Below are positions 55,598-64,000 of a stretch of DNA of 64,000 nucleotides, in pieces. Positions within the stretch are counted from its first letter, which is position 1; every line of letters begins with the position of its first letter. A model generated the notes under the pieces. The model made no database searches. It saw only the letters and a list, made by a program, of their open reading frames with translations, and was not told where the DNA came from. A program made the translations under genes and the position numbers. The stretch is from NCBI GenBank assembly GCA_963281155.1, contig CAUJLY010000004.1, positions 2,604,001 to 2,668,000 of the forward strand, given 5' to 3'. This stretch comes from Rhabditophanes sp. KR3021 (taxonomy: Eukaryota > Nematoda > Chromadorea > Rhabditida > Alloionematidae).

Positions 55598-58145
55598 TTA
55601 ATTGAGCAAATTTTGAACAGTCGGAGATTCGTACTCATTTCCTCGTAACCTCAATCTAGCAATTTCCTCATAAAAGACATCGTCAATTGATTTGCTGTTT
55701 AAATTATTGCCCGTTTCGATTGCTTTTGGAGTTTCTTCTTTGTCTAGAACTGGCTCTTCTGGGTCAGAGTCCCATTGAATTAAGTCAATTTCCTCTTCAA
55801 TCTTTTCTCCATTTAATCCATTTGACGAATTAGGCAGACCATCTGAAAAGCTTTTCTTTGTGTCTACTGGGCTATCAATTGGTTTTGGATGAGTCAGAGT
55901 AAACGGAAGCTCAGCTACAATGTCCCCACCTAAACAGTCATAAAGGTTAACATTATTAAAAGTTTGATTCTTTTACTCGAAGCGAGTAATTTGTGATGAG
56001 GTTCGATCCAATTAAAATGTATTTACATTCCAATTATATCATATAAATACATATGCAAATCATTGTGCGTTATATCCAATACATCTTATTAGATCAAGAC
56101 CATTATTAACTTTTTCTTATTGTTTTACTAATAATCACCTTCTTTGATCTCAAAGTCTACTTTAATTTAAAATATTTACATACAATTGTCTCAATTAGCA
56201 AAGAGTTTTGAAAAAAGAGTCTTCTATGACCGTCTAATTATATCAGATATGTTTTATCTGATCATTGCAACTACGAGATGTTAAGAAAAAGCAACAATAG
56301 TTATGAAGAAAAGCCAAAAACAGATCTAACTTAGACGTGACCCAAAAATAACAAGAAGTACAACCATCCTTCAAGATAATAGAGTTGAAGGTAAGTATCA
56401 AACAAGTAAAGCTGTTCAATATCATGACTTTTTTATGGGTGATTCGAAAAACTTGTCAAATTTCAAAGCAAATAGAATGAATAAAGGTGAAGTGAAGGCA
56501 GGGGAATTAAAATATTATCATTGAATAGCTAGGAAGCATTTGACATTGTCAAGAGAATTAGTGAATTAACCCTTATACAACTTTTTGCCAAAATATCTTC
56601 TAATGTCATGCCTTTTTGATTCTATAATTTTGATTGTTTTGTTACCTACAAATAAAAACTAGATTAGCATTAAGAGAGATCAACAAACCTAAAGCGCCGC
56701 CGAAGTAGGCTTTTACTCTTGCCTTGTATTGGACAACAATGCCCAAATTTTCTTTGTTTGTGGTTTTAGTTATAATTGTAGAACTAGCTAAATTAGTGTC
56801 CTCATGCTTTAATTGACCATCCAAAGCCAAACCTCTTTTGTCTCTATTCTTTTCGAGTAATGGCATCAATGAGTACACTTTCGACAAAGTAGCTCCAGGG
56901 CCCACAGGGAAGCCTTCAGTGCTTTCAATTTTAGCAACATCACAATTGTAGGAAGCTGTTGTAAACAAACAAATATCAGCCGTCTGCACAACAGCTACTT
57001 TTATCTTTTTGACTGAGCGATTGGAGTTGTTTTGGATGTGAACGTTAATTGCGATTGATTCACCATGATAATACATCTATAAACAAATTAACCAGTAACA
57101 ATTAGATAGAAGAGGAAACTTACTTCACGATCCAAAGACATTTCCAAATGCATTAGTCCTGGAAACACATGAAAAATAAGTTTTTAGATCAGCTGTCTAT
57201 TAATTTTGTATTTAGTTGAATACTAATTATTTATATATCTTATCAAAACGGAGTACCCATCCAAAAAGATTGCTAAAAACGTGGAAGCCATTCTCCTCAA
57301 TGCACTTGGCCACCAACTCACCAACAGCCAAAGTAGGAAGTCATCCTTAGATTTTGTATCGGCTATGAACCCTCAATTAAACTCGCGAGAATTAATTCTC
57401 AAGGACTTCTCAGAATGTGGATGCGAGGAGTACATTACGGAGTATTAAGATGTTTTTGTGTTTAAACGGATTTTTAACAATAAATTTTTCGGAGAAATTA
57501 CCTGGGCTCATAATAAATTCCTTGCTGACATCAATCATTGGTTGTGGTTTTTTGACCCACGGAGCATATGTCAATTTCCTAATAGCTAATCGGACGCTAT
57601 TATGCTTTTTCGGTTTATCATTAGCATCAACAGATCCCTCGACATATGTCTTAAGTTCGTAATCTACACCACATGGTTTCCCGGTATCACCAGTAGCTGG
57701 CTGGAGTGTAACAGAAGACGCAGAGAAGGGTGCAATTTCAAACCAAAAAGGATATGCATTGACACCGAGTTTCTTTTTTAACCTCTCCTGCAGCCTCGTC
57801 AATGGTCTATCTTTGAAAGTGTCTCCCATCGGAAAAACTTGAGCTTGCTCCGAAATTAAGTCTTTTCTAAAGGTTAATCCTAATACATCTAAATCTTCTC
57901 GTCCATACCGGAAAGCTGCCAGCAAATGTACCGTTATTTTTTTACCTGCAGTGATATATTCATCATCAATAAGCACCATACCATCAACTAAATCTACATA
58001 ATCACCTCTATCAATGAAGTCTCTCCGACCTAGGTACGTTGTTATCTTGCCATTTGGACTCGTCTTTTTAAAAACACTAAAATGTGATTATTAGGAGATT
58101 ATTATTAATTGCCTCAACTTACCGTGTTCCACCTTTACCGTTCAT
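55598..58145 (-). CDS. Beta-arrestin
   Basis: Minus-strand exons 58145..58123, 58076..57502, 57158..57124, 57076..56689 and 55929..55598 give 450 aa. Arrestins bind phosphorylated, active GPCRs, stop G-protein signalling and recruit clathrin and AP2. N-domain: [37 protein letters not shown] and [19 protein letters not shown]. The polar-core Asp region ([14 protein letters not shown]) and [13 protein letters not shown] are present. C-domain: [40 protein letters not shown]. The tail has DLIQWD (clathrin-box-like) and [15 protein letters not shown], which fits the AP2-appendage motif (D/E)xxFxx(F/L)xxxR. Introns 2 and 4 are long (343 and 759 nt) and hold plus-strand remnants. Confidence 0.95.
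56310..56516 (+). pseudogene. Decayed ORF in arrestin intron 4
   Basis: Plus strand, antisense to arrestin. After MKKSQKQI and a stop, a frame reads [40 protein letters not shown] and [20 protein letters not shown]. It is protein-like but unrecognised. The host intron (56688..55930) is bordered by TTTAGGT on both sides. Confidence 0.4.
57243..57450 (+). pseudogene. Remnant of the ALG2-insert family in arrestin intron 2
   Basis: Plus strand, antisense to arrestin. The frame [54 protein letters not shown] and CEEYITEY ends at TAA (57450). It aligns with KTYPSKEIAG...TILINALRGQLTNSES...LDFVSQINPRETEK inside the ALG2 insert at 33360-33500. Both are followed by a T-rich stretch and AATAAA. Only the C-terminal part is present here (host intron is 343 nt). 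Confidence 0.65.
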
Positions 58146-61100
58146 AAATAATTTATATCTCTTAAGTAAGAAAATGAGTAAATATAAGCAAATAGTAATG
58201 GATATAAATATAGTTATGTATTAAACGTATAGTAATATGGGAAAATCAGCTATGTGTAAATAATAATAAAGACGACAAAATATGAAATGCATCAAAAATT
58301 GCAAATGAAATAAGAATTGTATTATAAAATGAAATAGGAATTGTATTATAAAATGAAATTGTTGGGAATGACAAAAGACCATCTCTGTGATTATTATTTT
58401 TGTTAATTACCACCATTTATTGAACACCAACCAGCCTTGAAGGATATTAGAAAATAGGAAAAATGTATTAGCACATGACACCATACCGCAAACGATTCAC
58501 ATATCAATTAATCACGCTATACAAAACAATGACACATCCAAAACAATGCAAAATTATTAGTGTAAGTATATAATATACACACATAAACAAACGAAGCTTT
58601 AAAGTTGGTTTGTTGTGAAAGATTGGGCACATACCATTCACACAAGATATCTTTTAAGATTGCAGATGGAAGAATGGTAAATTAATTTAAAAGATTAAAA
58701 TTTAATTAACGATTTTAAATCTTTTGTGGAAAGGGAAGATAAAACTGGATTTAAGTGAATTTAAGTAGCTAGACTGTTAGTATTTAAAACTAGAAATCAG
58801 ATGATTTAAAAATAGTTTAAAGAAGAAATCAATTTGCAATTAAGTGCAACATCGTTTTTTATGTAAATAAAATCAATCTAACAAATATTGTCTAAAGATG
58901 CTTTATAAAAAGTGTCATAAACTATTATTAGGAAGTATAGTTTAAAAAGCATCATTCAAGAGTGTTATTTTAAAGTATTTGTTCAAAAATATTAGTTAGA
59001 TCCAATCTAATTCACATCAAAAAGGCGACAAATATTGGTGAAAGTTAAGGTGACTTAAAATGAAATGAATAGTTAATTAAAATAAATAAATAACATAAGG
59101 CAATTCGTTTTTAGTGGAAGTAAATTTAATGTTAAAGTGACTTTTATGCCATTACAAGTATTTAAAAAGTCATTTAAAAACTAATTAAGATAGATGGCAA
59201 ATGTAACGACTTTTGGGCCACCGTCCTATAGCAAGTCTCCGATATTAGAGTGGAAATTTAGGGAAATTTTATCAATCGCCATATATTACCAAATTGGGTA
59301 AATTTTGGTGGCACCACACAAAACGTCCACTTGACTTTTTTAAAGTAAGCATTTTGCAAGGCCTTCCTAGAACAGAGTGCAAAAAGACGTTACCATCTGC
59401 AATCTATATCAAAAATGCTATCGTTTTATAGACATATGTTGGAAAGAGAGTCTCTACTAGCAAATGAGAACAGACCGGAGACGTAAAAATCGAGGCGCAA
59501 ACTCACAAGAAAACCCTTTGACATTGTAATAAGCAGGGTGACGTTTTTTATTTGTAAACTTGATTGGTGTTTACAAAAAGTAATTGGCAAAGGGACAACT
59601 TATGTAGAGATCGAATACTTTTTTAAATATTTCGGAGCCAATTCGTGGAAACAATCTAAATGATGATGCGTTTACAGGGTTTATTTCGAAAATCAATGAT
59701 AATAGATTCCAATAGCATCTATATTTCCCATCATCTTATCATCCCACCAACGAACAATCAAATTAACAAATAAGATCCTTGATCTATTAATAACTTACAA
59801 ATAACGACCTCTTTTGCTTGATCAACCTATAAAGACATTTAACATATTGTTTGGTATTATCATCTAACTATCATCCAACTTTTGTTATATAAAACAGAAC
59901 CTGATATCAATTAAACAAAAACTACATTTTTGTATAAGCTGAATACAAAAAAAGAATAAACAAATATTAGGGAAGCGTCATGTAAAGAATCTGTATAACA
60001 TTAAAACAATGAATGTTATTTTTTGTATTCAAATATTTAAAAATATTCGTGCTAGATTAACATCTACAAAGCAATCAACATTTTTTAGCGATAAACGCAA
60101 TAATACTTTTTAAAGATTTGTGCACTATAAGTATTTATTTTAAAATATTATACCGCAACTTCAACTGTATCTTTAAATGTCAGTCGAGCATTAGGTGGGA
60201 TGAATGTGTGAGGCGATGATTTGATCATGGCAATAACACTCTACACAAAGATTTGTTTAAAAAGGTCCTTTTACAAAAATGAATGTATTGTATTAGATGT
60301 TACACTGTTTAGACTCTATTCAAGAGGTACAAGGCCATTCACATTACAGTCAACAAAAAAAGTTTAACCAAATATGGTCACCTATTAATGATAGATATTT
60401 ACTACTACAACTATATCAACGCAATTTCTTAAAATTAAGCAAATAAAGAATACATCTGCCATTTAAAGATAATTATTTTTAATTATCTCTAAATTGTAAG
60501 CACATATAAAAGTAACTATATAAAACAAACTATTAAATATCTCTATAAAAAATATGTGCTTCTAAAAGTTGAAGCTATAAAATATAGGTTAACATCCTTT
60601 TTGGCAAGAGCTTAAATTTAGGAAAATAGGTTATGAAATGATTGAATTATCAATTAATAGCATACTATAATTTAATCATTTAAGCCGCACATGTAAACAA
60701 GGATAATGAGGCAAAGTGGGGTATGTTTTTTATGAAAACATGACTGCCATATTTGTGAATTTAATGAATACATACATTAAAGAGGTAAACATTATTATAA
60801 TTACCTTTAAAGAAATAAGTATGCAATTTTTTATAAAATCCGCCTATTTGAAAGTATGTTGTAACAATTGATGTAGAGTCTCAAAAAAATGACGAAGCGG
60901 ATTATTAAAGAAATAGCACTTGACTGTCTCCACACAATGTTCAGTTAATTTTTATCGCCCCTTACTTGAGTGATTCGCATTTTGGGATAATTATTACGGC
61001 TCAAACAATTTACAGACTTTTTTAAATATTGTTGGATTATTCATGCATAATTAAAAAGTAAATATGTAGTTAATAAAGAAATTAATAAAATTATAACACT

Positions 61101-61344
61101 CTCCTTAAAAAGCTAGATTAGATTACACTGGATATATGACATACATTAAATAACATGAAATATTGTATAAAGTAAATGGGAAAGTTGTTACAAAAAAAGT
61201 TAATATAGTAAAGTTTATTTAAAAAGTTGGCAAAAAAGGACTATGAAAGGAAATAGCTAATGGGAATTCGCATTGCGTAGTAGCTTTGTGAAAAAGAAAA
61301 TATTTGAATTGTAATATAGCAAAAATAAGAGTATATATTTCATT
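58146..61344. other. 3.2-kb gene-poor region
   Basis: Strongly AT-rich with no open frame of interest on either strand, the longest empty stretch in the window. It lies upstream of beta-arrestin and could hold its 5' UTR exons or regulatory DNA. I see no repeat array, tRNA or transposon in it. Confidence 0.4.
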
Positions 61345-62187
61345 TCAATTTGATGAAATTATTAATGGAGTCGAATCATCTATTACGTACTTTGAATAAA
61401 GCGCTTTGTAATTTGAAGCTAAGATGGACATATAGATTAAAGAAATAAAAAGGAGTGTGTTTAAAATTGATAGAAAAATATTAATTGAAGACGAAGGATA
61501 AGAATCATACAACCATGTACTTGATGAAACTTCCTCGACTAAAGTTTCAAATTTTGATAACATGCAGGGACCTCCCCAGCTTTCTATTTCAATTTCCGTT
61601 ATTCTTTAATTTATCCCATTTTTATAGAACAATTTAATTTGATATGAATCATTTATCAGATGCAATTCAAAAGCAAAGTAACTTCCGTAAGGAACCGTTA
61701 AATTAATTCAATTAAAAAACAATGTAAATATTTAGTCAAAATTTACCCAAATTTTCATTAAAAACGGAATTGAATAAGCCTTAGCAAACATGAGAATGTT
61801 TATATCATAAACACCATACAATGCAATTTTATGATGAATTCTGCTACCTATTTTGCTTTTAATATTGCCAAGAAGGATGCCGTGATGCCATCCGTCATAA
61901 TATTTTGCATGCAAATCACAATAAGCCGATTCAACTCTACTAGTCAACTTGTTTGTGTACTCCAAAAACTCTGTATTGTTTGCCAAGCAGGAAGTCATAA
62001 AATAGAAGGCAAATGTTGCCTAGATTTTACACTTTCTACAACAGATTGAAGATTCTTGGAGGTAACGGGGATACGGAAGAAAGTTCTGGCCATTTTTTAG
62101 TATCTTCCTCAAGCATATCGTCTAATTTGGCTAATGAAGCTGTATTTTGCTTGCAATAATATGGACATTGGAAGTACATTCCAGGAC
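61345..62187 (-). CDS. Possible exons of an unrecognised membrane protein
   Basis: Three minus-strand stretches bounded by acceptor-like AGs. 62187..62049 reads GPGMYFQCPYYCKQNTASLA and LPPRIFNLL. 62019..61732 reads ATFAFYFMTSCLANNTEFLE and YYDGWHHGILLGNI. About 61590..61345 reads SWGGPCMLSKFETLVEEVSS, one membrane helix (INIFLSILNTLLFISLIYMS) and a short tail. The last piece resembles the end of a tetraspanin-type protein, but I cannot join the exons in one frame. They may belong to one gene, to two, or to a decayed gene. Confidence 0.3.
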
Positions 62188-62229
62188 CTACAACAATAAA
62201 TAATTAAATATGCATCTAAACCCTCTTAA

Positions 62230-63541
62230 GACATTGAAATGGATATTACATTTTGTTACAAATTCCTAAAAATAGATACGAAATCCCTCAACATACCTAC
62301 GTGATCCAAAGTATAATTTGTCTTGATGCTAATAGGTTTCTAAAGAAGCTTTTCGTTTCAAATCTGATAATCCGCCGGAAGAAACATTTCTCCAAGCAGA
62401 GCAAGTGCACATTCAGCCGTCCTATTTTGAAGACTCGAGATTGCGACTAAGTTGCCAAAAAGTGTAAAATTAGATGAATTTATATTAGTTTTGTATGTTA
62501 CAGCTAGTCTTTGTCCAAGTTTTAATAACATCTATATTCCTTCCAATTTTTAATATTAAACGGAGAGAGAATTACATACTTACATTCGTCAATTCACCAG
62601 GATTTATAGACATCAAAGTTTTGTTAGCAGGTAATTCGTTGGGGAAATCCTTAGAATATATTAATATACACACAAAATTTATATTATCGAAACGATCATA
62701 ATTACGCTGGTAGATGATAAAATATATTTTTTTAACACCTAATATGTATACAATAACTTTTTAAACGATATACATGAGTTTGATGAATGTCACAACCATC
62801 GTTTCTTAAAAACCCTGAAAAACCATTAACATTTAGTGTATTTTTAAAACTCATCATCACAAAAATGTTGATTTTTTGGTATTTATTTTTTTAATGTTCT
62901 GAGCCTAAAAAGTTGTTGAACTTAAAGTGTTTGATAGTTGAGTTATTAAAAAGATAAGCATATCTTTAATTCCTCCACCACCGAAATCATACATTTTAGT
63001 GCAATATTAAATTCTGATTTCTTCTTGATTAAAACCAGTTGTATAGTCAAAATATCATGGACAGGCCTTAAATAAGTTCAAATTGGCTAATAAGACTGAA
63101 GACCTTGATTTTTCCCAGACTTGCTCCAGGAATGAGCCCTAAACTGATATTATGAAAAAACCGTTGCACCAGTTTGTAGAGCTGGAAAAACTGAATTTAA
63201 TGGCATAAAATCAAGAGCTTACGGGGTTCGCTTGCTAGGACGACTAATAAGGTAGACCACAAGTGGTAAAAAATATTTTTTTGTAATATGTTTATAAGTG
63301 TCAAAATAGGTTTATATTAATCAACGCTCTTATGTAGAAAGTTAAAATCTCATTTGGTTAGGCCGCCTGAAAGGCAATGATAAAGAAAGGAAGTCTGGGA
63401 AAGGTGTATTCCTATTGTGGTATATTTAAAAAAGTAGCAACATTTTAAAGCAAGATCTGCTTAGTTTCGGTTAAAATATATACTCATATCCACAATTTAT
63501 TGTCATTAATTTATCTGTTAATAAGTATTTAGTAAGTATAT
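62230..63541. other. Gene-poor region near right edge
   Basis: Mostly AT-rich spacer. The minus strand around 62450-62350 has a short protein-like stretch after an acceptor (AISSLQNRTAECALALLGEM, FLPADYQI) that may be an exon of a gene I cannot assemble. Nothing else recognised. Confidence 0.3.
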
Positions 63542-64000
63542 TTAAGATGTCATGTGCATTATTCTATCAAATGAAAATTGTTGAATCTCGTCAGTTAAAT
63601 ATGGATCATTTGCTTTAACAATTTTTTTATAAGAGTCTGCAAACGTAGCTTCTAATTTTGGCATGAGAGAAATGTAATGACAAGATCCTGATTCTATAAC
63701 TTTAAATGCATTGGCTGCAAAAAGATTGACAAACTTAATAGAAACATCGTTGACTACATCTTTTTTCTGGGCCATTTCTAACAAATCAACATATTCTTCA
63801 AACAAAATAACAAGTTCCATCTGCTGTTGTTTAACAAACTTCATATGTGGTACGAATTTTTCATCAATCCTTTCGAAGAATGCATTTTCCAAGACTGTTG
63901 TTGTCAACGACCTCAATAGCACTTTAAATTCACCTTCTGAGAATATTTTCTTTAAGCTTAAAGCTTCAATATCAGGGGCAGTAATTTCATCAATTTTGGT
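63542..64000 (-). CDS. Unrecognised protein, 3' part (runs off right edge)
   Basis: An open minus-strand frame from the right edge to a stop at 63542, 152 codons visible. It reads TKIDEITAPDIEALSLKKIF, FKVLLRSLTTTVLENAFFER, KQQQMELVILFEEYVDLLEM and VVNDVSIKFVNLFAANAF. It is hydrophilic and predicted by eye to be largely alpha-helical, without membrane helices or recognisable motifs. The start and any upstream exons lie outside the window. No family assigned. Confidence 0.55.
   Translation of the reverse strand, partial: TKIDEITAPDIEALSLKKIFSEGEFKVLLRSLTTTVLENAFFERIDEKFVPHMKFVKQQQMELVILFEEYVDLLEMAQKKDVVNDVSIKFVNLFAANAFKVIESGSCHYISLMPKLEATFADSYKKIVKANDPYLTDEIQQFSFDRIMHMTS

Noticed and set aside
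1..64000. Bacterial or viral contig
   Set aside because: Dense spliceosomal introns with consistent phases and a full set of animal genes rule this out.

Overview
The window is nuclear DNA from a small animal with a compact, strongly AT-rich genome. The evidence is GT-AG split genes throughout and a clearly metazoan gene set: a glycoprotein-hormone-type LGR receptor, beta-arrestin, a gustatory-receptor-like protein, cytochrome P450, PLGRKT, a beta-1,3-galactosyltransferase, ALG2, RMI1, POLD3, Sec62 and POLR3H. I can place it no more precisely than bilaterian-like; a compact spiralian (for instance an orthonectid) or a nematode would fit, and that is only a guess. About 55 introns were placed by hand. 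Most are only 39-50 nt, so exon joins are well constrained by phase.

Layout. 0-2 kb: 3' end of glutathione synthetase and a DGAT2-family acyltransferase. 2.9-10 kb: one LGR receptor gene with three unusually long introns. 10.3-14.5 kb: gustatory-like receptor, two tandem PLGRKT paralogues and a cytochrome b5 reductase (possible trans-spliced cluster). 14.8-20 kb, minus strand: an unrecognised 613-aa protein, a second b5 reductase and CCA-adding enzyme TRNT1. 20.5-25.5 kb: POLD3, an HPPD-like/BCAT fusion, Sec62 and a small unknown. 26.2-38.2 kb: SLC17-like transporter, galactosyltransferase, ALG2 (minus) and SLC2-like transporter. 38.6-43 kb: histidine acid phosphatase, a type II membrane protein and a P450 (minus). 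43.7-55.5 kb: a two-CH-domain tail-anchored protein, RMI1, an F-box-like protein (minus), proteasome beta1 and POLR3H. 55.6-58.1 kb: beta-arrestin (minus). The last 6 kb is gene-poor, with a partial minus-strand gene at the edge.

The most interesting signal is in the introns. Nine are long (343-1665 nt), and every one carries a decayed open reading frame lying antisense to its host gene. Four of these encode LEM-3/ANKLE1-like GIY-YIG nuclease remnants, one an HNH nuclease remnant, two belong to another shared family, and two are unrecognised. In ALG2 the insert is flanked by a 14-bp direct repeat ending AGGT, and the intron uses the GT of one copy and the AG of the other: the signature of a recently gained, transposon-derived intron (introner). 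In the galactosyltransferase and SLC2-like genes the insert sits 0 or 1 nt after the acceptor of an ordinary 43-nt intron, which implies a zero-length or one-base exon. I read this as a family of nuclease-bearing introner-like elements.

Three genes (TRNT1, the F-box-like gene, HPPD/BCAT) also show single-base frame breaks, some at homopolymers, so assembly indels are a live alternative there.
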